NCBI GenBank assembly: GCA_030247855.1 | Contig: JAPDRN010000101.1 | Span: forward strand, 62,001-126,000 | Length of the DNA stretch: 64,000 nucleotides | Direction: 5' to 3' | DNA from: Knufia peltigerae | Taxonomy: Eukaryota; Ascomycota; Eurotiomycetes; Chaetothyriales; Trichomeriaceae | Shown: in pieces, positions 10,096-20,543 of the stretch | How the letters are laid out: each line of letters starts with the position of its first letter | How positions within the stretch are numbered: position 1 is the stretch's first letter | Made by a program: the position numbers and the translations under genes | Notes under the pieces: model-generated | What the model was told of the DNA's origin: nothing | Seen by the model: the letters and a program-made list of their open reading frames with translations, nothing else | Databases searched by the model: none

Positions 10096-13000
10096 ATGAT
10101 GCATGTCTCGGATGAGGAGGAAGTGATGGATGTAGACGCCCAGGAGCCCCAACGATCGCGGCACACAGATATGACACAAAACCAGAGACCTCGAAGCAGA
10201 GGAGCACCGGGGTTCCCCAAGGACGTCGAAAGCAACGCATTGCTAGGGCAGCTCTCATTTGCACCAGCAACCCAAACGACTGTTGTTACCACAACCACGA
10301 CCACGACCACGAAGTTTCCGCCCTTTTTGATGCGGCCTCCTCGTCGAATGCAGGAGCTCGATTTGAAGCAATATCCACTAGCAGCAAGTCCCACACCTGC
10401 CAGCCTCAAGAAGATACATTTCGAGATAGAAGGGAGACATACAATATTCAGCGAGGCAAATGACACATCGATTGCATTAGAACAGGTATGTCATATACAC
10501 CAGTATTTCAGCTCAAACTAATCAATAACACAGTTGGAGAGAGAGCAGCGAATGCTTGGGGATGCCAATGGCAGAATACAGACGATCCAAACATCTCAGC
10601 CCTGGTCGGAGACACCACACAACGAAGAACGCCTGACGTCGTTTCAGAGACAAGCAGAAAAGCGGCCAGCGTCACCAGAGTCCATCAGCGGCGACGAGGA
10701 ACATGCACATCTCCAGGGGCCAGCCTTTGCATCCAGCAACCGTGGTGCTTCTGTACAACCCAGCAACAAACGCGAACGACCCAGCATGCGGCTGTTGTCA
10801 AGACCACACGATTTGCACATCTCGAATCCAGTTACTCCAGAGAGTATACCGAAACCATCCCGACACAGAAGAGTCAGCCGCGAGCGAGCCAGCGCCACGC
10901 GGCACATGAGCTCCGGACTTCTTCCATCGCCAAATATGGACCTGCAACACACGTTCCACAACACACAATCATTCACCCCGAGAACAAGCCAACATGCTTC
11001 CATGTCTTTAGACGATAGTGCCGGTATGACACTCGAAGAGACGATCCTTGGACGAGACCTGAGACGAGGTTCTTCTCAAGACACTGCGGTCCCAACACCG
11101 CCAATTGATGAAGATGGTCAGGTGCCTGGCCCCCGACCTCTTAGTCGTACAGCATTGTCTTCTGTACCCGCAAGACTTCATGTCGCAGAAAGTCCATCTG
11201 GGCAGGATGGCTCTTTGCCTAGTCCGTCGTTGTCTCCTGTGACGGCCGCTGCCACTCTACAACACTCTGGCTACTTCGCAGACATTGACTCAAACTCCGA
11301 AGTAGCTTCTCAGCAGGACGTGATGGCAGGCATGACTGTCCGGGAACGATCACTGACATCTTTACCACCTTCCAACCCCACCGTAGACCACGTCTCCCAA
11401 TATGGACAAAGCCGTCTCAACCGTTTCCGAGGCCGTTCAATTTCCGACATTCCTGCCATGCTGGACTATTTTGAAGCCATACCCAACGAGTTAAAGAGCT
11501 ATGTTATGCACCAACTTCTGCGAAGGTGCCCCAAACCCACCCTTCAAGTTGTTGCAGATGCTGTAAATCCGGCTCTGAAGTGTGATTTCCTCGCCATATT
11601 ACCACCTGAACTGGGCCTTAACATTTTGAAATATCTCGATCTGAAGAGTCTTTGCAGGGCGGCACAAGTATCTAAGAAGTGGCGGCAATTGGTCAACGGT
11701 GATGAGAGGGCATGGAAAGAACTGTTTGACGCCGATGGCTATACTCTACCTGAGGGTGAACTACAGCGAGCCATCACCGAAGGTTGGGGCTGGCAGGATC
11801 CGGTTGGGCCGGCAGGTTATGAAGAAAACCTCAGCTCCTCATCCAGTTCAAAGTCCGACAACGAGGCTATTGTGTCCTTGCCATCGTCGCCCCAAGGACA
11901 AAACAGATTCAACGGTATTCTTCGACGTTCCAAGCGCAAGGCTGCGACGATGTTGTCCAACCGCAACAAACAGCTGAAACATATGGGATCATCACGCGAA
12001 GCATCAATTGACGTCACCCTTGACTGGATGAGCCAAGCATCAAATGCCGAAGGTCCATACCATGCTGCAAATGCTGCTCTTTCGGCTCTTCCACAACCCA
12101 ACGTTGGTTTGCCAAGTTTGCGGGGTCTTCATCTCTACAAGTCGCTTTACCGGAGGCACCATCTAATCCGAAAGAACTGGATGTTCGAGGAAACAAAACC
12201 GCAGCATATCGCCTTCCGTGCGCACGACACCCACGTCGTCACTTGTCTGCAATTCGACACCGACAAGATCTTGACTGGAAGTGATGACAACAACATTAAC
12301 GTCTATGAGACCAGAACAGGCGTCTTGAAGGCTATCTTGACTGGTCATGAGGGTGGAGTGTGGGCTTTGCAATATGAGGGAAATACTCTCGTTTCTGGCT
12401 CAACTGATCGATCAGTCCGAGTATGGAACATCGCTGAAGGGCGGGAGACTCAGGTTTTCCGAGGTCACACATCGACTGTGAGATGCTTGCAGATCGTGAC
12501 GCCCGTCAAGGTTGGCGAGAGTGCTGAAGGCAGGCCAATCATGATGCCAAAGCAACCACTCATCATCACTGGTTCTAGGGACTCCACGCTGCGTGTTTGG
12601 AAGTTGCCCAGGGCAGACGACCCTGTCTTCATCCAGGCAGAGAACGAGACCGATGCTGATGACTGCCCCTATTTCGTGCGAATACTGACTGGACATCAAC
12701 ACTCGGTCAGAGCAATTGCCGCTCATGCTGATACTTTGGTAAGCGGTAGCTACGACTGTACCGTCCGTGTATGGAAGATCTCTACTGGTGAGACTGTTCA
12801 TCGTCTTCAGGGTCACACTCAGAAGGTGTACAGTGTAGTCTTGGATCATGACCGCAATCGCTGTATCAGTGGCTCGATGGACAACATGGTCCGCATCTGG
12901 GATCTGCACACCGGGTCTCTTAAATATACCTTGGAAGGCCACACCTCTCTGGTCGGGCTGCTCGACTTGAACTGTGACAAACTCGTCTCAGCGGCTGCTG

Positions 13001-13442
13001 ATTCTACCTTGAGGATATGGGACCCAGAAAATGGTCAGTGCAAAGCTACACTGAGCGCACACACAGGAGCAATTACCTGCTTCAAACACGACGGGCAGAA
13101 AGTAATTAGTGGCTCCGACCGCACCTTGAAGTTATGGAACATCAAGACTGGGGAGTGCATAAAAGATCTACTCTCGAACCTCAGCGGTGTCTGGCAAGTC
13201 AAATTCAATGAACGACGCTGTGTCGCCGCAGTGCAGCGTGATGGGTTGACTTATATCGAGGTAAGCCTGCATTGCTCGAATCTCCCTTTCAAGCTAACGA
13301 TTCTGGATAGGTTCTCGACTATGGAGCAGCCCGCGACGGCATTCCCCCCCATAACCTTGGCCGACGCATTGTCGTCGACGAGTCGGGGTTCGAGACCCGC
13401 ATCGATGATGACTACCTGGAGGATGGAGCCGGAGACGTATGA
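10096..13442 (+). CDS. cdc4: F-box/WD40 protein, SCF ubiquitin-ligase substrate receptor (Cdc4/Fbw7-like)
   Basis: Three exons, 10096-10485, 10534-13260 and 13311-13442 (1082 aa), with GTATGT...ACACAG and GTAAGC...GATAG introns. An F-box lies around residues 480-525 (FLAILPPELGLNILKYLDL, then CRAAQVSKKWRQLV), preceded by a dimerisation-like helix (YFEAIPNELKSYVMHQLLRR). Residues about 695-1070 form eight WD40 blades, seen as repeated GH...GS.D..VRVW units. This domain order is that of Cdc4/Fbw7, which recruits phosphorylated substrates to the Skp1-cullin-F-box ligase for degradation. The first ~450 residues are Ser/Pro-rich and disordered, with a Thr run (TTVVTTTTTTTTK). The start is uncertain because the frame is open and protein-like for about 105 nt upstream of the ATG. 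The related sulfur regulator SconB also has F-box plus WD40, but the size and eight blades favour Cdc4. Confidence 0.88.
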
Positions 13443-14346
13443 ACTCGTGTGCTCTAAGGGACCGAGGCGGACATTTCAGATTCCCTAACACGAAGAAACA
13501 CTACCATCATGCAGCTTCTGGCCCTGATTTCCTTTTCCAAGGCGGGACCAGACGATCCTCACTATCTTCCTCCAAGCCTGAGAAATGTTTCATTCTGGCA
13601 CGACTACGACTGACGCCTCTTGCTTTACGACTTTTGACGACCTTGATTGACTTCTTGTGGCTTAACGACAAATCATATCGTGATGCACAGCTGCCAACAT
13701 AGCCGATATCAATACCCCTTGACGAATGAATGCATTCTGGTGCGAGCTGATCCTTTTCTTGTTTATGCATAACTCACTTCCAAAGTTGGAAGATGAGCAG
13801 ACGTGGGCTCATATGCAGGGGTCTGCTAGTGGTTTCTTCGGTCTTTTGCTCTGTGATGGGGGCGGGCTGGGCTTTTTGCACTTTTAAGAAAGAAAGAAAA
13901 GGCATAGACTCCCAACGACACCAGATCGAACTGCAAGACTTGTTTTGTTACACAGTGGCTTGTTCATTTTGCTTAGCCGCGTTTTTCCACTTCTTTGTAA
14001 GAGAGGAAAAAGAAAGGCACGACATGTACATACTCTGTGTTTTTTCTCTTCTCTATTGACAGCCTGATACCAGCTATTGCTTTCAGAGCGAACGAGTCCT
14101 GAGATATTGAATGCGCCTGATTACTTCTTTCTATTTCTACTGTCGCTAGAATTGACAAATTTCTGTCCTTTTTGAATGTGCTTTAGAGAAGCTGCTTGCT
14201 TCTATTTCCAATCTGTCTATGCTGAGAGACGGTATAGTCTACATGTCTGGCCAGGCTCTACTCCACGCTAAGAAGCCAGCCTGGACTGGACGATATTAGT
14301 ACAAAGTATCTACGTGAGGATTGACTTTTCGAACAACGAGACACCT
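13443..14346. other. Convergent 3' intergenic region
   Basis: Lies between the 3' ends of the Cdc4-like and EngB-like genes. It is T-rich and contains only short open frames, one of them hydrophobic by base composition. I see no supported gene. Confidence 0.5.
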
Positions 14347-16125
14347 CTACCCTGAACGCCGCCGTCTCTTAGCAGCTGACTTTGTTCTGGGCGGTTCGGA
14401 GAACATCGACTCGAACGCATCCATGCCGCGAAGTACACCTTTGCCACTCAAGGCCGGTCGGGCAGATTGTGCTCTTGACGGCTCCTGGACAGCCTGCTTG
14501 CTTCCAGATTTGCTCTTGTTCTTCTTTTGCTTGCCTCGTGTCCTGCTCGTAGACTTGGCGGGCTCGGACGACCCCATCATGGCTTCAAATGCGTCGGAGC
14601 CCCTGAGGACGACTTTGCCTTCGCTGCTCGTGTTCGGTGGGGCTGACCGTGTAGGTTGAGCCGCTGTAGAAGTTGTAGTGGGAGCAGTCGGTGCAGCCCG
14701 CCTGAGTGGAATTTCTGGGAACCGCAACGATGGAGGGAGCCGGGATCTGCTCGATACAGCCTGTTGGGGATGGTAGCGGCCCCCTTCCGGACCTTCCAGA
14801 CCAGAACGGTATGCTGGCTGACGAAGAGGTATCTGGCGTTGTACCCTGGATTGTTCTCTGTTTCGATAGCCTTGCATGAGCCGCTCCCACGGAGGCAATG
14901 CATCGGTGTCTGTAGTGGATTTGGTGGGTGTGGGCGGCGTGGGCGGCATTGCGGACGGTGTTGCTCGCGCGCCCATGATCTCGCGCATGAATTCTTCGAT
15001 GGAGAGGTCGGGGAGGCTGGAAGAGGAGGAGGATGACTTGGTTCCTGCAGTCTCTGACGGCATAGGCTTCTCCTCTATCGTAATAGGATCAGCTGTCTTG
15101 GGAGACAGATCGACCCCCGGCACATAGTCAATCCTCATGCTGGGTTGTTCTTCCGTGGCGATGTTCTTAAGCGCCCCTTGACCCTGGGCCTTCTGCACTG
15201 CGTAAGTATCCAAGCCAACGGCCCTGAGTACTGCCCATTGGAGATTTTGAACGCCAAATGGTATGTCTTTAGACTTGGGAGGTGGCTTGCCCTTGAGGAT
15301 ACTAGCGTGCAGGTTACCCATACAGATGATCTCGCCCAGGGCCAGCTTTTGTTCCTCTGTGGTGTCAAATTGTGCCTGGGTGCGGAGCGTTGTCAGCGCC
15401 TCTCGAACCTGACCTTCGTAATCTTTCATTTCGACGAGCCGGTCACATTTCGTGGCGACAATCTGGTAGGGTATGGCAAGGCCGCGAAGAATCTCGATCA
15501 GATGACGGTCGCCTTCTTGTATGCCGTGTATAGTGTCCAGCAAGATGAAAGCCCTGCGGATGTGTTTTCTCTCAATCAGATATGTCATTATAGAAGAACC
15601 CCATAGAGCCTTGGAGCCGAAGCCGTAACCAGGCATATCAACCAGGGACAGTTTCGTGGAGACATCACCGTCCCATCCTGCGATGGCACCGCCGCTGGGT
15701 GTTTTCGCTGCGAATGCCCATGCCGCCATGGCTTTCGTCGCGCCGGGTACCGCACTGACTCGGTTGAGGTCTTCGCCGGCGAGAGCATTGATCGTTGAAG
15801 ATTTGCCAACGTTGGAACGACCTAAAAAGATGACTTCAGGAATCTGCAATGGCCCCCTTTTCGCACCATCCTGCCGCCACGTCTCGCCGGTCCATTGACG
15901 GAATGGTCTGTTGTATCTGAAAAAGTGTTCCGCCGCCGCCAACTCTCGAAGTGTAGGCGGTTTCGTCTCCCAGTACCACGACTCGACGGTACGATTGTGG
16001 CGTTCACTCTTCAAATTTGAAGAGATGTGGAGGCTGCGACGGCCATCCTGGAGATGGAGCAGACGCCGTCGAAGGCGAGATCTGAGGACCTGCCTGCAGG
16101 CTGAACAGGCGAATTCCGGCATCAA
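14347..16125 (-). CDS. Mitochondrial EngB/YihA-type GTP-binding protein (Mrx8-like) with long C-terminal tail
   Basis: Single-exon frame of 592 codons. The first ~35 residues are Arg-rich and lack acidic residues (CRQVLRSRLRRRLLHL), as in a mitochondrial presequence. The GTPase core shows G1 GRSNVGKS at residues 102-109, G3 DMPGYGFG and G4 TKCD, with IPEVIFLGRSN and GATKAMAAW as in the EngB/YihA family. This family works in ribosome large-subunit assembly, and the yeast relative Mrx8 is mitochondrial. After the GTPase domain come roughly 270 residues of Pro/Ser/Arg-rich tail ending AKRRRRSG, containing a twice-used module (GVLRGMDAFESMF and VVLRGSDAFEAMM). It is divergent from the AP-3 sigma gene with only 250 bp between starts. 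Confidence 0.85.
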   Translation of the reverse strand: MMPEFACSACRQVLRSRLRRRLLHLQDGRRSLHISSNLKSERHNRTVESWYWETKPPTLRELAAAEHFFRYNRPFRQWTGETWRQDGAKRGPLQIPEVIFLGRSNVGKSSTINALAGEDLNRVSAVPGATKAMAAWAFAAKTPSGGAIAGWDGDVSTKLSLVDMPGYGFGSKALWGSSIMTYLIERKHIRRAFILLDTIHGIQEGDRHLIEILRGLAIPYQIVATKCDRLVEMKDYEGQVREALTTLRTQAQFDTTEEQKLALGEIICMGNLHASILKGKPPPKSKDIPFGVQNLQWAVLRAVGLDTYAVQKAQGQGALKNIATEEQPSMRIDYVPGVDLSPKTADPITIEEKPMPSETAGTKSSSSSSSLPDLSIEEFMREIMGARATPSAMPPTPPTPTKSTTDTDALPPWERLMQGYRNREQSRVQRQIPLRQPAYRSGLEGPEGGRYHPQQAVSSRSRLPPSLRFPEIPLRRAAPTAPTTTSTAAQPTRSAPPNTSSEGKVVLRGSDAFEAMMGSSEPAKSTSRTRGKQKKNKSKSGSKQAVQEPSRAQSARPALSGKGVLRGMDAFESMFSEPPRTKSAAKRRRRSG

Positions 16126-16375
16126 GGGTTCGTGGAAAAATCTGGACGAAGCGTCGTGAATACGAACCTGTTAACAAAGATTTCAGATTATTTACGATCT
16201 GCTCAGGTTCAGGCGCAGGCGTAGGCGAGCCATGCAAAGGGCGTTTCGGGTCAATTCCGCCGAAAGCCTAACACCGTCATACTCGTTTGTAGCCCACCAT
16301 CTTCATCATCTATTTATGAAGTGCGCAGCCAGACACTCTCCTCGAATATACACCAGGTGTACGTCTTCCCGTGCG
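16126..16375. promoter_or_regulatory. Short bidirectional promoter (EngB-like / AP-3 sigma)
   Basis: The two start codons face away from each other across 250 bp, so both promoters must lie here or overlap. On the minus strand a good acceptor-like sequence (CTTTGTTAACAG, about 16172) precedes the EngB ATG, suggesting a 5'-UTR intron for that gene. This is inference from position. Confidence 0.45.
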
Positions 16376-17005
16376 ATGATCAACGCAGTACTGGTCTTCA
16401 ACAATAACGGTCAACCTAGGTTGACCAAATTCTACTCTCAGCTGGTATGAACAGCTCTCAATAAATGTTGTCCCTCTATGCTGATCAATTACTTACAGGA
16501 CACATCAACTCAGCAGTCCTTACTGAACCAGATATTCACACTTGTCTCTGCGCGTCCAGCGTCTGCGTGCAACTTCTTGCCTCTTCCTCCGTTGTTGGCT
16601 CCTTCTGGAAGCAACTCCTCTCCCGATGCTCCAGCGCAAATCACCTATAGACACTACGCGACTCTCTATTTCATTCTGATCTCTACCTCTACCGAATCTC
16701 CCCTGGCTCTTCTCGACTTCATCCAGGTCTTCGTTGAGGCTCTCGATAGGTTGTTCGAAAATGTGTGCGAGCTGGATCTGATTTTTGGTTTCGAGACACT
16801 GCATGCCGTTCTGAGTGAAATGGTGGTTGGTGGTGTTGTGGTAGAAACAAGCCTCGAAAAGATCGTCGAAGGCGTCAGAACCAACGAAGGCACAAAAGGC
16901 AAGCGACGTGCCATCAATTCACGAGACTCGGGAAGTTCCTCAGGAAGAGGAAGTGGCTTTGCAGGCCTAGGCTGGGCTACGACAGGACATGGAAGCTGGA
17001 GATGA
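16376..17005 (+). CDS. aps3: AP-3 adaptor complex sigma subunit
   Basis: Two exons, 16376-16444 and 16499-17005 (191 aa), with a GTATGA...TTACAG intron. The N-terminus MINAVLVFNNNGQPRLTKFY joined to QLDTSTQQSLLNQIF is characteristic of the small (sigma) clathrin-adaptor family. The longin fold continues with ITYRHYATLYFIL, PLALLDFIQVFVEALDRLFENVCELDLIFGFE and LSEMVVGGVVVETS. Sigma-3 proteins end at about this point (GGVVVET), and here a low-complexity Gly/Ser tail (SGSSSGRGSGFAGLG) is added. AP-3 carries cargo from the Golgi or endosomes directly to the vacuole. Assignment to AP-3 rather than AP-1/2 rests on the SARPAS-containing insert and the VVVET ending. Confidence 0.88.
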
Positions 17006-18213
17006 AGCATAAATGAAGGAGTGCTATACGAAAGCTGGTCTAATCGGTGCCTTATCCGGCGTGCTTCCATAGCATGGAAGACATTATACATGGCCTGTAA
17101 TGGAACAACTCGACCATGAACTTTCTCCGACACGCCATGACAAGGCTTTCGCGTCTGCTCGACACGGACAAACACACTGCAGTCGTCAAAAAGCGACTAG
17201 GCCTTCACGACATTCAAGGCGGCTGCATTTGCATGGCCATCTCAGCATCACACCATTAAATGCATAAAGCCGAAAGCGGAACGAACTTGACAATATCACC
17301 TTCGTGTCCAGGTCAGCAGCCACTTCACTTCTCACTAAGCCAAGCTTAGCGACACAGGACACACAGATGGCTCGCAAGGACAAGGCAAATGATACGAGAC
17401 GAGCAAGAGTTGTGTTCGATACCAGCCCTTGTCTTGGTGACAGCGCCTTCTGAATCAATCAACGGTCGGTGACTGAGCAAGATCTCCATCATCATGTTCG
17501 CTTCCATTTCCAACACCATGAAGTCCCTAGGTGTGACAGCCATTTCGGCACGAGTCGAAAGAGGCCACGGGCCGTGCAGATAGTGACTGATGGTCTCCGA
17601 GGCTCTACACCCTGCCAGGGGAAGAGTGATGTCCCACTCGCTACAGCTTTGTATTGGATCGAGAATGCCAGCGAAAATCTAGGAACAGAGTCTTGAACGG
17701 AAATTCATTTCAACAGATTGGTCGAGCCACGGAACCAGGGTTCTGGATGGACAACGCAGCGTGGATCGAACTGTGATGCGATACTTCTTTGGGAGGGGGT
17801 TGGCAAAAGCAGGAGAGCCTCGATGTATTTTGGGCGCTTAAAGACAAGCCCTGAATGGGCATCACGGTGCCCAGCTTGGCCGGATCCAGTTAAATCGACC
17901 AACTAAAGCATTACCGAGTCTTAGGCACCGCAGACTCGAGGTTCCACCATTTACTGCATCCCCCGCTCGAATACTTGATTCGTCCCCAAATGTGCTTCAT
18001 GCAGTCACTCTTCTCGTTGTTCACCCTGTAGTCTCTGCCAATCACTCCCATCAGCGCTTCCGCCACGGTCCTCTAGCAATCATGGCGAGATACATCTACC
18101 GCCCGGATCGCTCCTTGCGTGCAACAAGCTGCTTCATGTCCCTTTCGGTCAGGGGGTCACCGGTTTCAGGAGCGGAAAACTGGAGAAGACTCAAGAGCTG
18201 ATTTTCTACAAAG
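17006..18213. other. 1.2-kb intergenic stretch
   Basis: Holds the 3' region of the AP-3 sigma gene and the promoter of the downstream membrane-protein gene. Overlapping short open frames occur on both strands without recognisable features. No gene is seen. Confidence 0.5.
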
Positions 18214-19641
18214 ATGAGGTGCCTGGCCTCTCATTCAGTCGTGTTCATTATCTTTTCTGCTTTGCTCACTGTACCAACGACAGCCAGGCCGGGAGGTGTG
18301 TGGGACTTTCACATCGACAACGATCCTGCGCCGCCTCCAGACGAAGGGCCCCCCATATCAGCAGGAGCCCTTAGAGACCCATCCAAGCTCAAATTCGAGA
18401 TTGTTGGTATTGTCGGAGCATACATCTTTTGGCTTCTGGTTACTTTCATTCTCTACATCTTTGTCGGGAAGAGACTTCGACGCAAGTATCAGACTTCCAA
18501 CCGCACTCTGAGTATGGAGATCATCAAACCAGCACCACTAGCCAACAATCCCACCATGGATGTGGAAGCACCCATGAGAAGTCCTGGAAAGATGGCCAGC
18601 CTCAAGTCATGGGCCAGTGGAGGACGAACGCATTCTCGCAAAGAGTCAAATGTGACGGTCTCGACCATCGATGAAAGAATTCTTGAGGCAGACAAAGCTA
18701 AGAACATGGACGAAATGACCAAGTTGTACGCTGCTGTCATGTTACACGATGAGGAGAAGTCACAAAACACACACAGCAGTGCTCAGACAACTCCGAGAAG
18801 TCCCTATTTCCCACAGCATGAGGCTCTCCCTCCCACGCCTCGTTCGGCGTACGATAAACCCTCATCACCTCGGTTGCCCAACTACATGCAAGCAAGTGGC
18901 GCAGGACCACTGTCTCCAAGATTTCCTCCTGAATTCCAACACCTATACAAGCTACAGACAGACGAGAGTGCTCCGCCTGCACTGGTCCATCCGTTAGCTC
19001 CAACTCCGGATGAAGACCCTTCCGCACGAGCAGCGTCACAACATAGCCGCAAGTCGAAATTGATTCCCTTGTCACTCATTTCGGGTCGAAGAGAATCGGA
19101 TGCTCAAAACAAGAAACGACCTAGTCGAATCTCTGTTCGTGGACAGCCTATCTCTGAACCTCTAGGCTCAGCTACTCTGACCGAGTCGTCTGTATATTCC
19201 GAAAAGAGCAATGCGTCACCTCGACTGTACAACCCCGGTCCGCCGCCACCAACTCCAGGACAGAAGGCTGCTGTGGTGTCAATGACGGAGATCGAAAAGA
19301 AGGGACCACCTGCTCCACTCTCCTTGCGAAGTGCAACAGCTTCAAGTAGCTCGAACACTTTGCCTTTTCGACAAATGTACGACGGCTCATTGAAGAGCGC
19401 TCCCCCAACCAAGACAACCTTTGTGGACCGCCGCGAGAGCATTCTAGGCGTACATCCGAAGACCGGAGTGCCTCAGACACCGTATAGTCCATATATGCCC
19501 ATGACGCCGATGACCCCAGTCACGCCTCGAATGCTGGTGACAAAGAAGGACAGGAAGCGGATGAAGAAGGAAGGCTTGAAGGTTCTTAGCGAGGACGACA
19601 TGGTCATGAGTGATGAAGACATGTGGGGTGAGATGAAGTGA
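18214..19641 (+). CDS. Single-pass membrane protein with signal peptide and disordered cytoplasmic tail
   Basis: Single-exon frame of 475 codons. A signal peptide is visible (residues ~8-24, VVFIIFSALLTVPTTA), followed by a short Pro/Asp-rich extracellular segment (WDFHIDNDPAPPPDEGPP). One transmembrane helix lies at about residues 68-90 (IVGIVGAYIFWLLVTFILYIF) and is followed by a basic stop-transfer KRLRRKY. The remaining ~380 residues are predicted cytoplasmic and disordered, with repeated Ser-Pro-Arg sites (TTPRSPYFP, SPRLPNY, LSPRFPPEF), proline runs and a TPMTPVTPR repeat, ending in an acidic DEDMWGEMK. The layout fits a type I plasma-membrane or endomembrane protein with many phosphorylation sites. 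I do not recognise the family. Confidence 0.8.
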   Translation: MRCLASHSVVFIIFSALLTVPTTARPGGVWDFHIDNDPAPPPDEGPPISAGALRDPSKLKFEIVGIVGAYIFWLLVTFILYIFVGKRLRRKYQTSNRTLSMEIIKPAPLANNPTMDVEAPMRSPGKMASLKSWASGGRTHSRKESNVTVSTIDERILEADKAKNMDEMTKLYAAVMLHDEEKSQNTHSSAQTTPRSPYFPQHEALPPTPRSAYDKPSSPRLPNYMQASGAGPLSPRFPPEFQHLYKLQTDESAPPALVHPLAPTPDEDPSARAASQHSRKSKLIPLSLISGRRESDAQNKKRPSRISVRGQPISEPLGSATLTESSVYSEKSNASPRLYNPGPPPPTPGQKAAVVSMTEIEKKGPPAPLSLRSATASSSSNTLPFRQMYDGSLKSAPPTKTTFVDRRESILGVHPKTGVPQTPYSPYMPMTPMTPVTPRMLVTKKDRKRMKKEGLKVLSEDDMVMSDEDMWGEMK

Positions 19642-20543
19642 TGCTTCGACTGAATTTGTCACTGTTTTTGTGTTTCTTATGTGCTTTCTGCTTCTTTTAC
19701 CAGGCCATGGCTCTGGATACCAGATGCACACTGCCGGCAATGTACAGTACGCACCATCAGGTAGCGGATAGAGGATACCCGAATCGAAAATATTCTTGAA
19801 CATGATATATCTGGGAATGTTCCATAAACACTTTCGTTTCCCGAAAACAGAGCCATTTGTTTTGTATCTGAGACCGTCCCGCAGAACTTAAGGAATGATT
19901 GGTGGGATGAAGTGGACATAGAGTGACCCAGGAGACTGCTAAGAGCAATGCTTGCGAGGGAAGCTTGGTGGTGACCTTAAGGGGGCGTAAGGAACCCCCG
20001 GGAATGAAGTTTATTGGCGTATCCCGGTGGGCGTGTTTGTCGGTCTCTTGGCCCTTGTTTTAGTTACTCAAATATTATTACGCCGCTGTATTTTCCTTCA
20101 CATGTGCCCTCGAGCGCAGCCAATGGCGCCTGTGATGGAGATAACGCGATGCCTACGTGACCTGGTCCAAGACCTTAAAGCCTCATCGCATGTCAACTTC
20201 GAGGTAGATGGTTCTCGCTTACGCAAATAATTGGTGATCAAGTAGCATCCTGACTTCTGCTTTGTTATCGAGGTCCATCAAGACACTTGCCACTTGACTT
20301 CTTGCTGCAGAAAACAGTGCAGATCGAAGAGAGCCAGGAATCTTTGGTCTTGTGTTGTTGAGCACTGACGTCGCATACCTACGGAGTACACATGTCCGCC
20401 GACTTAAGTCGCACCTCTCCTAACCACCTCACCCTGTTTCCGCATCCCCCTTGGATCACAGCACGCACCTTATAGCTAACGCCTGAGGGTGACACAGCGT
20501 GATTGCATCCTGGTACAGTGAGAGGCTCTTCGTTACCACCAAG
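19642..20543. other. Intergenic stretch
   Basis: 3' region of the membrane-protein gene and promoter of the cyclodeaminase-family gene. One copy of TACGGAGTA lies at 20380-20388, about 160 bp before the downstream ATG. No gene is seen. Confidence 0.5.

Noticed and set aside
9679..10179. 166-codon open frame on the minus strand
   Set aside because: It overlaps the 5' end of the Cdc4-like gene on the opposite strand and has no recognisable features.
13793..14059. 88-codon hydrophobic frame that could look like a small membrane protein
   Set aside because: The hydrophobicity follows from T-rich 3' sequence; start context and pattern are unconvincing.
16004..16237. 77-codon frame overlapping the EngB-like start (MHGSPTPAPEPEQ...)
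   Set aside because: It reads into the EngB gene in the wrong frame and includes an acceptor-like sequence; more likely a leader or 5'-UTR intron than a separate gene.
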